From NCBI GenBank assembly GCA_009746045.1, contig RPFO01000082.1, positions 417,593 to 481,592 of the forward strand: a stretch of 64,000 nucleotides of DNA, written 5' to 3'. Below are positions 19,831 to 31,860 of the stretch, one piece after another. This stretch comes from Mesostigma viride. Its lineage: Eukaryota > Streptophyta > Mesostigmatophyceae > Mesostigmatales > Mesostigmataceae. Position numbers and translations under genes: made by a program. Position 1 is the first letter of the stretch, and every line of letters starts with the position of its first letter. The notes under the pieces are model-generated. The model made no database searches and was not told the origin of the DNA. It saw only the letters and a program-made list of their open reading frames with translations.

Positions 19831-21104
19831 ACTTTATGAAGTGAGATGGCTATACAAAGGCTAGGGCATGGCTTCTCAGCAGAGGGTGACGGAATGCTAC
19901 ATTATTATACCAGAATGCTCATAACTTTTGACTCCGGTCATGAAATTACACCGGGTTGGTTGCAATAGAGTCGCCGTCTTCTCAAGACAAACACGCTGAT
20001 ACTACTATAATTTTTGGCAGCCATCGTCCAAGATTTCGTAAGCTATCAAAAAACTCGGCACAGGCAGAGTTCGTCTTTTTCCGGATTATTACAAGCCATG
20101 GCGGAATCACAGCCAGCCGCCCCCCCCCCCGCCCGCAGATGGGGAGGATTCAACGCCTAACACCATCTCGCTACTAGCAGATGCGGAAAACATAGCGACG
20201 CAGTCACAGGCCGACGCGGCGGCCATTCACGTCGGGCCCCGTCCAAGCGACATTGCGCCGGACCCGCGGACGAGATGGATAGCCAGGTCCCTCCGCCATC
20301 GGCTTCACTTCCCAGCGGGGAAATCCGCGAGGTCTCCCCCATTGTTGATGATGCTATTGACGACCGTCGCTGCCTTTAACAGCGTCTTACATGCCCACGC
20401 AGGTCAACTGTATCAGAGCACGAGTTCTTTTCGCTTACCGCCGAGCAGGCGCAGGACTATCCCGGTGCGCCGGCTACATGGCCGCCCATTTGGCATCGAG
20501 CTCTTCGCTCCCGGCAGGCCAGGCACTGCACCATCTCAGTGGAAGACATTGCAGAAATGGAAGACTGAGCCACAGCTTCGACTTTCTGTATTCTTGAGCC
20601 ACGCGCAGGACCCCAGCCTCCGCCCCGCCAGCCTCCGGGCACTCATTGCCACCTACCAAGACGCCGAGCAATTAATTAGTCGACGGAGGCCATGGCCCCG
20701 CCCAGCTCGGCCGACCTGTCGTCTACTCTGCGCCAGATCGAACACCTCCGACCGAGCTACGCGCCAGCATGGCTGAGGTGAAGGCAGCTCTGGCCACCTT
20801 GCCCATGCAGCCGGCCGTCCAATATCGCCTCCCAGCTATGCAACCATGGTGAAGCAGGCTGACATTGCTAACATGATGGGGCGGACGCTGCACGGAGGCT
20901 GGCAGCGGCCCACAAGACCGCAATCGAAGACGACCAACCGGATCACGCAGTATTGTGGTACGTTTCTTCGAGGTCGCGGGTCCCCAAGAAACGGACCTAG
21001 CTCATCATCACTTGCACAACGCCTGCCTGCACCGAAACCTCATCGTGGGTCTGCACTTCATTTGGGCAACGACCGCATCCGCATTGAGTCGGCAGCATGG
21101 ACGG
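19831..21104. other. Degenerate transposon-like DNA, not identified
   Basis: GC-rich with several short overlapping ORFs (for example 20342-20776) and no clear gene. A sequence near 20098 starts MAESQPA and soon hits stops, which looks like the eroded 5' end of a retroelement ORF. I cannot assign it to a family. Confidence 0.4.
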
Positions 21105-21187
21105 CTCGCCCAGGTCCTTTGAGTGCCAGAAGGTGTACTTCAAGAGCGAACGGAGCCTATACCCCAGGTCAGGCCGAGGCGGCCGGT

Positions 21188-22506
21188 CAGTGTACAGCCA
21201 TACGCAATACGCAGCCATACGGGGCCCTTGTGTATGGTGTATAATACGCCATACGGGGTATAATACGCAAACCATACGGGGACTCTTGAAAATGCTGTTT
21301 TTTGCATGGTTCAGGGGGTTCTTCAACATTCTGACCAATCAGGCATGTTTTTTTTGTGTTCTTGCAACACCACTTGCCTTTATTTAACACATCATCACAT
21401 AATATTGCCGTTGCCGTCGCTGCATGCCTACAAATACAAGCATTGTACATCTGTTGTTATTAATAATGTCTGTAAATAGCACACGGTCAGTCGGCCAACT
21501 TGCCAAAAGTAATAAGACATTGTGCCAGAAACAGACATCTTGCCTACTCGTGGTAGGCCACCATGCAATATTGATCTACATGAAGCAAGAATCCATACGG
21601 GCTGCCAACAATGTGGCTAGCGTGCAGGATACCATGCATGCCAGCAACCCGACCCAGCTTCCCTAAACCATTAACACATATGGTACGGTGGCTGGCTAGC
21701 AGCAGCCTGCATGGCTAAATAAGGCATTTATGTGCATCGCGAGTCACACCAAATACCCCGCAGCCTGCGACGTAATGCCTCCGGCGGCCTCTTGCACTCG
21801 CTCACTCTTGCCTCCTTCGCGTACGTAGCGCCCATGATATGGCGGGTGCTAGCCTTGCTCGGGTGGTAGAACCCGAGAATTCTGCATCCAAAAGTGTGCA
21901 CGTCACTTAGCTTGTAGTTACCTGTCGGCTGCCCTTTCTTGTTGAGAGTCTGTTCTTTCACGATGTGTGTCCAGACAGTCTCGAATACGGCCTGCATCTC
22001 GTCGGCCCAGTCATCATCGTGTTCCATAGACCCACACCATCACCGTCGCTAGCCATGGTGCCTGGATGTCAATTGTGCTACGATTAAATGTTAGGTGCCA
22101 GATGCGCGCCCTTGTTGGCAGACAACATAACTTCGTCACCTAATTTCCTCGTCCTTCGTCTCCTAGACCCTAGTCCGACACGCAGCAATCTGCAGCAATG
22201 CACGTACAGTCGTACATGCACGGCCAGCTTGGCACCTGCATGTCGTTTATTTGTCGCGGAGTTCCAGGTCGCCTAGATACAGTCTAGTTCCGGCTCCACG
22301 TGCCGTCCAAAATGATGCCAGAAGCTACTTCGTACGCAAAAATACGCAAAAAATACGCAAAAAATACGCAAAAAAATACGCAATACGCAAAAAATACGCA
22401 AACCATACGCAGTGCGTATTTTTTTTCCCATACCCATACGGAAATCTTGCGTATGGCGTATAATACGCGCCATACGGCGTATTATACGCCGTATGGCTGT
22501 TCACTG
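21188..22506. mobile_element. hAT-like DNA transposon, 1319 bp, exact 8-bp target duplication
   Basis: Left end CAGTGTACAGCCATACG and right end the complement of CAGTGAACAGCCATACG. Both sides are flanked by the direct repeat CGGCCGGT (21180-21187 and 22507-22514). CANNG-type ends and an 8-bp target duplication define hAT elements. Inside each end are arrays of ATACGC/ATACGG motifs, including a 13-bp-arm perfect hairpin at about 22469-22497. It sits within a LINE copy, whose sequence continues on each side. Its only sizeable ORF is a 99-codon one on the minus strand. Confidence 0.9.
21728..22027 (-). CDS. 99-residue ORF inside the hAT-like element
   Basis: Starts with ATG at 22027 (MEHDDDWADEMQAVFE...) and ends at 21728. 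The first 70 residues look like a real folded protein (WTHIVKEQTLNKKGQ, DVHTFGCRILGFYHP), and the end is basic. It is far too short for a hAT transposase (usually over 600 residues). It could be a remnant of one or a captured host fragment. Not recognised. Confidence 0.4.
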   Translation of the reverse strand: MEHDDDWADEMQAVFETVWTHIVKEQTLNKKGQPTGNYKLSDVHTFGCRILGFYHPSKASTRHIMGATYAKEARVSECKRPPEALRRRLRGIWCDSRCT

Positions 22507-23070
22507 CGGCCGGTGTCCACATCATCGGCGGTGTCGGGGATCATCGAGCATGCTCCCAAGCATTTTGAAGCGATCACGGAACGGGACCCCCTCCGAGTCT
22601 AGCGCAGCCGGGGCTTCGGCGGGGAACTGGTAGCCCCAATCACCATCGCCTCAGTTTTGACACTAATATCTCGATCCCCATCACCCGCACCTCCAAGCCC
22701 AGACAGTCCAGCCAGGTCTGAATGTGCCAACTTGCTCGGGCGCCCGATGAGGGCGGTATCATCCGCATAAATCAGGTCGGACTGACGCGGTAGCCACTGA
22801 GGGCCACCGCCGCCATAGTTCGCGATCGTTAAGAATGTCTGGACAAGCCGGGCTCGAACAGTAAGGCGTACACGTACGTAACAGTTAAGCGTGCACGTGC
22901 CTGCATGGCTCATCATGACACGTGTGATCCACGACAATAATGCAAATTTCATATGAACAGATATGCATTCATATGAACAGATATGGGGACAGGACACGAA
23001 CTCACCACACCCTGTGGTGACGGGGAATGGTGGGGTGGTGCCTTCTGCAGTCCGCACTACTGCCCGATCA

Positions 23071-24100
23071 GTGCGGGAAAGGGAAAAAGAAAAGAAAATG
23101 TAAATAGTAATAACAATTCGAACAAAAATAAATAAAGACAAATTAAGGAAAGGGTAATAATAACAACAAAACCAAAAACGGAATAAAGAAATAGGTGATC
23201 GCTGGGATATGAGTGAGGCACAGGCCCGATGTTGGAGTATGGGTCCGAGGAGTTCGATGTTTCAGCGCCCATGGTGCCCGGCCGGGCCGGGGTCTCCTAT
23301 CCAACAGGCTGTCTAAAGCCTCGTGCCCAGCTTGATCCAACGAAAAGGTGTAAGGTGAAAAGGGGGTAGGCAGTGAAAAAATAGACAGGGTGAACAAACA
23401 TATAACAGTGACGGGCTAATTTAAAGAGATATATAGTCACTAGGCGGCCACCTCGGCGAGAGTGAGTGACTGAGCTTCGAATAAAATGTCGAACAACAAG
23501 ATTGTCAAGAAACTTACTTACGATAACGATGAGGACGGGCAGGATCGGCGGAAGCCCAAGGATAACAGGAGGCCGGCTGGCGATGCGGCTCCATCTAAAA
23601 AGAAAAAAAGGCAAAACAAAAACAACAAGGGCCAGGCTGAGGGGCCGGCTTCCACCACCCGGAAAACCGCTGCAGAACCCCCCTCCCCTGAGCACCAAGA
23701 AGGTACAGGTGGAGGATGGCGGCTCCTGCAAAGGAGTCCGCGGCTCAGAACCCTCCTTCCCTGCGGCCGCGACAGCAGACAATGCCGAAGCGGCCACGGC
23801 CAACGAGGCGATGGCGAACAACTCCACAGGCGGCGCGGGCGCATTGCTGGCCCCTGCATCCTCCTCGTCTCCGCGGCCAGGAAGGAGCGATCTGCGGAAG
23901 CGATGATAATCGCGGATGCGCAGGCACAGGGCAAGGAGCGAGGCGCGCGCCCCATAAAACACGAGGGCATGTCGAAAAAGCCGTGTCTGTCGACGTCAAA
24001 GGTGGAAAACAACCAGTCGACGTCAAATTACGTCGCGCTCATGTGCACAGACCAGCTAGGTTCGCCTGGGCGACTGCGCTTAAGGTTTCAGGCGATATGC
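23071..24100 (+). pseudogene. Degenerate retroelement 5' region with ORF1-like N-terminus
   Basis: An ORF from 23486 begins MSNNKIVKKLTYDNDEDG, followed by a Lys/Arg-rich disordered stretch. After about 80 codons it turns into GC-rich frame-shadow composition. This resembles the start of a LINE ORF1, but no conserved domain is visible. The part left of 23400 is A-rich non-coding DNA. Confidence 0.35.
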
Positions 24101-24450
24101 AGAGGGCGAGGCGAGCCTGGGAGGGATCTGGGCGACGTACCATGCACCAGTGCGCAACTAGTGTCACCGCTGCCTTCCGGACCTGAGGGCGAAGCTTCAG
24201 CTAGCTGCAGCCGGAGCTGCAGACGTATTTTCAGGGCTTAGTGCAGCCGCCAGGCTGCGAACGTGCGTATATGCTCGTCATATAACATTGCGTAATAGCT
24301 TCGGAAAATCATATCGATATCAGCGTGTGTGTCTTAGAAGGACGAAGCGATTGTGATATTCACAGCCGGCTTTGGTGCCCAAACGTGAAGTTATGAGCGC
24401 CGACGTCAGCCATGGCTACCTCGTGCCTCGTGGCAGTCGCTAGTGGGATG
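24101..24450 (-). pseudogene. Third, degenerate copy of the ORF1 element 5' end
   Basis: On the minus strand this matches the 5' leader (GAGGTAGCCATGGCTG..., CATAACTTCACGTTTGGGC, ATATCACAATCGC) and the first codons of the ORF1 genes at 30437 and 33099 (CGCAGCCTGGCGGCTGC, AAAATACGTCTGCAG). Stops and indels abolish the reading frame. Confidence 0.75.
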
Positions 24451-24507
24451 GGACTGAATTCGGTGTTCAAGATGGGATGGGACTGAATGCGGAGTGGGAG
24501 GGAGTGA

Positions 24508-24610
24508 GTTAATTAATTAATTAATTAGGAACATAACTCCGGGTTGGGAGTATATGTAGCACATAGCCCAGAGTCATAGCCAGAGTGTATGTAGCACATA
24601 GCACTAACGG
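24508..24610 (-). repeat. 3' end of an S repeat with TTAATTAA tail
   Basis: Reads, on the minus strand, the terminal part (ATATACTCCCAACCC..., then TTAATTAATTAATTAA) of the S family. Confidence 0.7.
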
Positions 24611-27335
24611 CCGTCAGGCCTGTCTGGACTACGTGGTGGTACGGCAGCCCACTGAGGTGCACCTCGGTTCTGGATGCCCGAGTGTTTGACACGCCCACGG
24701 TGTGCTCTGACCACCGGTTGGTGCGCGCGACCCTTCGGCTCCGGTTCCACGTCCCCGCGCCGCGCCGCACTGGTCCGCCCTGACTGGCCTGCTTTACGTC
24801 CGGTCAAGGGAGATCCTGAGGACTGGACGGACGCCGAGCACGAGCTAGCGGAACCGGTGCCGCCAGGAGTACCTGTCGGCCCTGGACGCCCGGGCGGACG
24901 TCGACGAGCTGGACAAGGGTGCCCCCAACGCAGCCATTTTTGCGGGCTTTGCGGCCCGTGCCCCATTGCTGGCGGCCCGGCACCTGCCGGTCATGCCCCG
25001 CCGCCGCCCCGGCCCGCTCTACCGCCAGGACCCCAAGGTCTTGGCCGCCCGGCACCGCCTCAAGCGTAACCGGGACCCGCTGCAGCAACCAGTGCTCAAG
25101 GCCGCCCTCGTGGCGGCCTACGAGCACGCTCAGGACGCGGAGGCGGCCCAGTGCATCGCGGATGCCAAGGCCTGCGCCAGGCTCGCAACCAGGGCAAGGA
25201 CACGTGGTACCACCTCGACCGGCTCGGCGGCCGGCGGCAGCGCACCCCGGTGGAGCACACGGGGGACGGCACGGCGCCGGTCAGCCTTGATCGACCGCTG
25301 GTTGGCCCACAATGTTTCCTTGACCGGTGGGGCTCGCGCCCCCCCCCCGCCGCTTCACCCCGAGACGGCCGCCCGCCTCGGGGTCGCCGGACCCCCGCCG
25401 CCGCCAGCGCCCCCCTCCTCGGGGCCGCGGACTACCAAGTCCCCGCCTTGCAGGAGGGCTGCCTTGCCACTGCCGACGTCGTCCCCCCCTTCACTTTGAA
25501 GGAATTGTCCAGACGGCGCCCTTGCTCGCCTGCGGTACGATGCGGCGGTCGGTGCCGACCGGCACCTTTCTGCTGAGCTGCTGAAGACCCCTGATCTGGC
25601 GGTTAGGGACCTTCCAGATGCTGGTGTTCTTCAACCGTGTCCTGCTCTCTGACGAGCCTCCGCCTGCTGAGTGGCAGACGGCCATCCGCGTCATGCTGTA
25701 CAAGAAGGGCTCTGCTGCTGACCCCGGCAACTACCGGGGTGTCTGCCTCCAGAGCGCCGCGCTGAAGGTCTTCATGCGCATGATGCTGCACAGGCTCCGC
25801 GCCGCGCTGGACCCACACCTGGGTGAGTCTCAGATGGGTTTCCGTCGTGGTCGTAACACTGTCATGGCTGTGTTTGTCGCGCGCCGGTTGATGCCAGGAG
25901 GAGGTGCGTCGACTTCCCCCTGACAGTTTGCCGCTGGTCTTCATTTTTGTTGACTATATCAAGGCCTTTGACACGGTTCTCTGGGAGGCTCTTTGGGCCA
26001 TCCTATAGCTCTGGATCGGGTACCACCTGCGTTTATTGCTGCCATTCGCCGACTGTATGAGGGCTCACAGGCAGTAGTGCGGACTGCGGAGGGCACCACT
26101 CCACCATTCCCCCTTCACCACGGGGTGTGGCAAGGTTGTGTCCTGTCCCCATGCCTGTTCATTATTGTCGTGGATCACGTCATGCGCCGCCGGGCACGTG
26201 CGCGCTTTACTGCTCTTAAGGGGTTCGAGCCAGGCTTGGACATCCTTAACGTGAAAGAGCACGGCGGGGTTAGACCTGGTTACCGCCTTGCCGACCTGAC
26301 AGTTATGCGGATGATACCACCCTCATCGAGAGCCCCGAGCACATTCAGACCTGGCTGGACTGCGTGGGCCTGGAGGCGCGGGCGGCGGGGCTGGAGATTA
26401 GTGTCAAAACTGAGGCGATGGTGATAGGGGCATCCAGTAAACCACCGCTGCCGCGCCTGCTCGACGGGACGGAGGTCCCGTTCCGCGACCGTTTCAAGCT
26501 GTTGGGGAGCTGGCTTCCTGACACCGCCGACGATGTGGACACCCGCATCGGCCTTGCCTGGGCCAAGCTTCGTTCGCTCACACCCTACTGGCGCTCGAAG
26601 GGCCTGGACGGGCACCGCAAGCGCATGCTCTTCAAGGTCCTCGTCCTCACGGCCGTGCTCACGTATGGCCCGCCGAGGCGTGGACCCTCCCACCCAAACT
26701 GCATGGCAGCTCGGCTCGACGGCACAGTTTACAGGATGCTCCGACAGGTCCTTAACGTAGGTTTCTCCGAGCGTCCGTCATCAGAGTCTTTGTATCATGG
26801 CATGCCTCGTGTTTCGGACGAGATTAGGCAGCGTAGGATAGCATTTGTAGGACACCTTGCCCGCACCAGCCAGGTCGACACCACCCTTGGTCTGGCCGGC
26901 CCCCAGCGGCTTGGCCAGCCATGGGGCGGCACATTCTGACCTGGCCTGGCCCCGCGGACATTCCCAAAAGGGTAGGGAAACCTGTCACCAACTACGATCA
27001 GATGTTGCTGGACGACCTAGTGGTCCCAGCCCAGTTTGAGCACCGCATCCACTCTCTCTCCCGTCTTTGGACTGGCAGCCATGCAGGACAAGACGCGGTG
27101 GAAGAAGATTGTCAAGGCGCACTGTCACGCCCGACCCTGTGGGCAAGCCACCTCCCCCCAAGCGGAGGAGGCGTTTTGATGAGTAGTGTAGTTAGGATTT
27201 TCTAGATAGAGTTAGGATAGTTCGATCACGCGGCTTCCTCCGTACCCCATCCATCATGAAATATGTGCTACATGACCTCCCCACGGAGGCATGTTATAAT
27301 TTAATTTAATTTAATTTTAATAGCCCAGAGTATGG
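24611..27335 (+). pseudogene. LINE type 1 ORF2 (endonuclease-reverse transcriptase), degenerate
   Basis: At 24703-24726 a frame reads CSDHRLVRA, the conserved SDH end of the APE-type endonuclease. From 25618 the reverse transcriptase is readable in pieces: KKGSAADPGNYRGVCLQ, HLGESQMGFRRGRNTVM, then FVDYIKAFDTV (25950-25980) in another frame. The YADD motif near 26300 is broken by an indel. The C-terminal part (26364-26939) reads ISVKTEAMVIGA ... RLDGTVYRMLRQVLN ... RRIAFVGHLARTSQVDT. Several frameshifts and stops make it non-functional. The 3' end (27180-27335) has a CATGACCTCCCCACGGAGGC segment followed by TTTAA repeats. Confidence 0.85.
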
Positions 27336-28345
27336 CGCCGAGGCGTGGACCATCCCACCCAAACTGGCAGCTAGGCTAGACGGCACGGCCCGTTACTTTA
27401 CAGGATGCTCCGACAGGTCCTTAACGTAGGTTTTTCCGAGCGTCCGTCATCAGAATCTTTGTATCATGGCATGCCTCGTGTTTCGGACGAGATTAGGCAG
27501 CGTAGGATAGCATTTGTAGGACACCTAGCTCGCACCAGCCAGGTCGACACCGCCATTGGCCTGGCCGGCCCCCAGCGGCTTGGCCAGCCAGGGCGACACA
27601 TTCTGACCTGGCCTGGCCCCGAGGGCATTCCCAAAAGGGTAGGGAAACCTGTCACGACCTACATCCAGATGTTGCTGGACGACCTAGTGGTCCCAGCCCA
27701 GTTTGAGCACCGCATCCACTCTCTCACCCGTCTTTGGACTGCCATGCAGGACAATCTACGCGGTGGAAGAAGATTGTCAAGGCGCACTGTCACGCCCGAC
27801 CCTGTGGGCAAGCCACCTCCCCCCAAGCGGAGGAGGCGTTTTGATGAGTAGTGTAGTTAGGATTTTCTAGATAGCTTAGAGTTAGGAGTAGTTCGATCAC
27901 GCGGCTTCCTCCACCCCATCCATCATGGAATATGTGCTACATGACCTCCCCACGGAGGCATGTTATAATTTAATTAATTTAATTTAATTTAATTTAATTT
28001 AATTTAATTTAATTTAATTTAATTTAATTTAATTTAATTTAATTTAATTTAATTTAATTTAATTTAATTTAATTTAATTTAATTTAATTTAATTTAATTT
28101 AATTTAATTTAATTTAATTTAATTTAATTTAATTTAATTTAATTTAATTTAATGTATTTTAATTTAACTTAATTTAATTTAATTTAATTTAATTCAATTT
28201 AATTTAATTTAATTTAATTTAATTTAATTTAATTTAATTTAATTTAATTTAATTTAATTTAATTTAATTTAATTTAATGTAATGTAATGTAATTTAATTT
28301 AATTTAATTTAATTTAATTTAATTTTAATAGCCCAGAGAAGGGGC
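27336..28345 (+). repeat. Tandem duplicate of the LINE 1 3' end with expanded tail
   Basis: Starts directly after the first tail and again carries the C-terminal coding sequence (27405-27851), the same 3'UTR and a tail. The ORF is open for 148 codons to its natural stop. Both copies end with the junction TTTTAATAGCCCAGAG, so the unit was copied as a block. Confidence 0.85.
27970..28325. repeat. (TTTAA)n LINE tail, about 355 bp
   Basis: Almost pure AATTT pentanucleotide repeat with a few point changes. It follows the LINE 3'UTR, where the sister copy has only about 30 bp of the same repeat. Confidence 0.95.
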
Positions 28346-28510
28346 ATATGGCCTATCAGGGAGTGAATGCGGTGCTCAAACTGAGCTACTGAGCTGGGAC
28401 CACTAGGTCGGCCAGCAACATCATGGAGACAACCAGCGCAGGCCAGAAATCGGGAGAATCCGGACCATGGTCAGCTCGAGCCTGCCGTTATCTTGTGTGA
28501 TGCATACAGC

Positions 28511-28747
<237 letters not shown>

Positions 28748-28759
28748 GTGACAGTGTAG

Positions 28760-28972
28760 TTCATGGCATGCAGGTTTACCCAGCGTTCTAGGAATGTCCT
28801 TGCTTGGGGCCAGGCCAGGTCAGGATGTGCCGCCCTGGTTGGCCAAGCCGATGGGGGCCGGCCAGACCAAGGGCGGTATCTACCTGACTGGTGCAAGCAA
28901 GATGTCCTTCAAATGCAATCCTACGCTGCCTAATCTCGTCCGAAATACGAGGCATACCCTGATACAAAGACG
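28760..28972 (-). pseudogene. Short LINE type 1 fragment
   Basis: Minus strand matches the C-terminal coding part of LINE 1 (ATGCCTCGTATTTCGGACGA, GGCCGGCCCCCATCGGCTTG). Truncated on both sides, it lies between two oppositely oriented LINE 2 tails. Confidence 0.75.
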
Positions 28973-28975
28973 CTA

Positions 28976-30314
28976 AGTAAGTAAGTAAGTAAGTACTTGC
29001 GTGTCATGCGCAAAGGCATGCCACGGAGTACTATGCTAATCTCATTAGAAAAATAATTACACAAAAGTTTGAACAAATATCGTCTGCATCATCCCCCAAC
29101 CGTTAAGCACTAGATCTATGGGGATGTAATCCTCATCCGAGCTGTCCTCTACTGTAATGGCAGACGAGGCGGTAGTGTAGCGGCTATCCTCAGGGCCAAT
29201 AACCTCCACCTGCGGACTTCTACCGGCCTGGCTAGCAACGGGCCGCGGGGCCCGTGGGGAGAAAACAGGAGCATCCCCCTCGGGAAGGAGCTTATCGCAG
29301 ATGGCAGCCCATTTCTCCTTGTCAATCATGCGGGCGCGGAGTACGGATAGTCCCAGACTGAGCCCTGCATCTTCAAGCAGTTGTGTCACATAGGTCCGGG
29401 TCGCGCCGCGCCGGTGCCCGGCGCGCGCAAGTTTGCCAGTGGGTTGCGATGGGTCAAGGGGACCCTGCCATAGGAGGAGGTGTCTACCTGGTTGGCCCGT
29501 CTTAAGCCCCCCGGCAGGGCCCACATCGGTATTCACCTGGTCTGTGCGGGCAAGATGGCCGGCAAAGAGGAGGCGGCGGTGTCGGATGGTATGGGTGACA
29601 AGAGGGAGCTCGCAGTAGAGCTCGGCCCGGGTGCGGCGTTCTTGGTAGCGGACGCCGAGGATATGACGGAGCATTCGAGTGACGGTGCCGTCAAGCTGCT
29701 GGCTCAGCGCCTGGTCCAGGGTCCACGCCTCGCAGCCATAAAGGAGGATGCTGAGGACAAGGGCCTTGAACAGAATGCGCTTGCGTCGCTCACTCAGGTA
29801 GCGACAGGTCCAGAACCTGTCGAGGCGGCGGAGGGCCGCCCAGGCCTGGCCAATGCGGGTGTTGATGTCGTCGGCCGTGGAGGGAAGCCAGCTGCCAAGA
29901 AGGAGCTTGAAGCGAGTCGCCGGGGGGACGGGGCTGCCGTCCAGCAAGAGGAGCTAGGGTGGGTGGGGCTATCCCAGCAGGGAAGCCGATGGCCATGACC
30001 TCCGTTTTCTTGCTCAGGATCATAAGCCCCACCGCCCGCGCTTCCAGAGATAAGCTGTCTAGCCACAGTTGGGCTGACTCTGGGGTTTCCACGAGTGTCG
30101 TGTCATCAGCGTAGATCAGATCGCTCAGGCGGTAGGGTGGGTCAACCCCGCCGTAGCTGGCGTACTCCGTGATCTCGATCCCCGGCGGGCGCCCCTCCAC
30201 CCGGGCGAAGCGGGCTTGTGCACGCCGCATAATATAGTCCACGTCATAATGATGAATGGGGTATGGTTGGCAGTATCTTGCAGCCTGTGAATCCACGAGC
30301 CACGAGGTAGCCAT
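28976..30314 (-). pseudogene. LINE type 2 ORF2, 3' part (reverse transcriptase and C-terminus)
   Basis: Read on the minus strand. 30314-29990 encodes the RT palm with DLIYADDTTLVETPE (YADD catalytic motif, about 30090-30122). After a frameshift near 29950, an open frame of 296 codons (29947-29057) gives RFKLLLGSWLPSTADDINTR, LLYGCEAWTL, VTRMLRHILGVRYQ and RRLLFAGHLARTDQVNT, the usual LINE C-terminal order, ending with an acidic tail. The 3' end has the TAAG repeat at 28976-28996. It is truncated at the 5' side, where the ORF1 element begins. Confidence 0.85.
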
Positions 30315-30436
30315 GGCTGTCGGAGCTCATAACTTTCACGTTTGAGCACCGAATTCAGCTGTGAATATCACAATCGCTTCGTCTTTCTTAGAAGCACATG
30401 CTGATATAATTTTCCGAAGCTATAACGCACTATACG

Positions 30437-31812
30437 ATGAGCAAACGCCTCTCGACGCAACGCAGCCTGGCGGCTGCGCTCAGCAATGAAAATACGCCTG
30501 CAGCCCCGGCTGCAGCTTCGCCAACCGGCCAGACAGAAGGCAGCGGCGCCACTAGCCAAGCTCTAGTGGTCGCCCATCCCCCTGCTGAGCCCGCATCGCC
30601 AGCAGCGTCGCCCGAACCCAAGCGCAGTCGTCCTGACGGGCTTTTGGACGAGTACGACTTTGACGCCAGCCAGCCCGGCTTTTTTGACAAGCTCACACCC
30701 GATCGCATCCTGGGCTACGTGTTTTTCGGGACGCATGCCTCTCTTATAGAACTATGCAAGCAGCTTTCCCACCAAGGTCGCCTTGTCAATGCCTTCTCCC
30801 AGAGGCGCTATTTCGACAAGGCCGTCCTCAACGCCCGCCGCCCCCACCTTCAGCAATTCGCCCTTTTTCCCTCCTTGGACGCTCCATCGAGGAGCTTTGG
30901 CCCCCGAAGCCCCTCACCACCACCTTAACCAAATCCTCCATCCGCTCACTCCTCAAGGAGGCCCTCGAGCAGCACGTGGCCCCCATCGCTGCAGATGTGG
31001 CGGCCATGGGCAGCACGTTGGCTGCCGAGCTCCCCCTCCTCTCCACCATTTCCACCGCCACCTCCACCCTCCTCGCCTCCTCCACCGCCGCCATCCCCTC
31101 CTCCGACTCCATCACCGCCCAGCTCCGCGACATCGACCAGCGCCTCAAGGATAATGCAATCGCTATCGAGGTCTTGCAGAACACCGCAGGCCTCACCGCC
31201 CAGGCAGTGAAGGACATTGCCGCCAAGCCAGCCCCGGCTGGCCTGGCCGGCGATGCTCCTCCCATCACGACCTGGGCGGACATGCTTAAGCAGCACACCA
31301 CCTCCACCACCTCCGCCGTCGCAGCACAGCTCCAGCGGCAGACGCTTGACCTCCGCGAGGAGGCCGAGCTCGCCAAGCGCAGCCTTAACGTCATTGTCAA
31401 GAATCTCAAGATGGAGGAAGGTGAGAATTCCGAGAAGCTTGCGCGTGCTTTTGAGAGAGAAATCCTTGATCGCATGGGCCTTACTGGTGAGATCGAGCTG
31501 GCCGCCCACCGCCTTCCCCGCGCGCGGGGTAAGGCAGGGCCGCCCCCGCTCCTTCTCACCTTTAAGACCCCGGCGGACAAGATTTCTTTTCTCCGACGCC
31601 GCAAGCGGCTCGAGAAGACTCTCTTCACCCTTGATGACGACCTGACCCTGGCGCAGCAACAACGGCGACGGGAGCTATGGCCGACCTACCTCCAGCTCCG
31701 GCAGACCAAGGCGGGGCAGCCGGTGTACTGGAAGGGGGCGGCCATCTACGTCGGCCACAAGCCCTGGCAGGCGACCCCCGCGGCCCCAGCGACTCCAGGC
31801 GCCCCAGCTTAG
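30437..31812 (+). pseudogene. LINE ORF1-like protein, copy 1, one frameshift
   Basis: Begins MSKRLSTQRSLAAALSNENT and reads to about 30850, then continues in the next frame to TAG at 31812. Copy 2 (33099-34490) shows the uninterrupted version. Order: disordered Ala/Pro-rich N-terminus, a helical segment (ELWPPKPLTTTL, SIRSLLKEALEQHV), a coiled coil (IDQRLKDNAIAIEVLQNTAG), then an RRM-like domain (SLNVIVKNLKMEEGE, LLLTFKTPADKISFLRRRKR). Such ORF1 proteins bind LINE RNA. The indel is in CAGCAATTCGCCC. Confidence 0.8.
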
Positions 31813-31860
31813 GGGAATACAGCAGTAGTAGTGTAGAATAGATAGACCGTGGCCATGTAC

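Larger units (their letters stand above)
21105..23070 (-). pseudogene. LINE type 1 RT fragment, interrupted by a hAT-like element
   Basis: Reading the minus strand, 23070-22515 matches the + strand LINE copy at 26090-26530, including GGAGGGCACCACTCCACC-like sequence, a YADDTALI reverse-transcriptase active-site motif and ISVKTEAMVIGA. The match to the same LINE resumes at 21187-21105, beyond the hAT insertion. It is truncated at both ends and not functional. Confidence 0.8.

Noticed and set aside
27970-28325. AT-rich origin or centromere-like satellite
   Set aside because: It is a LINE tail: it follows the 3'UTR exactly as the shorter tail of the sister copy does.
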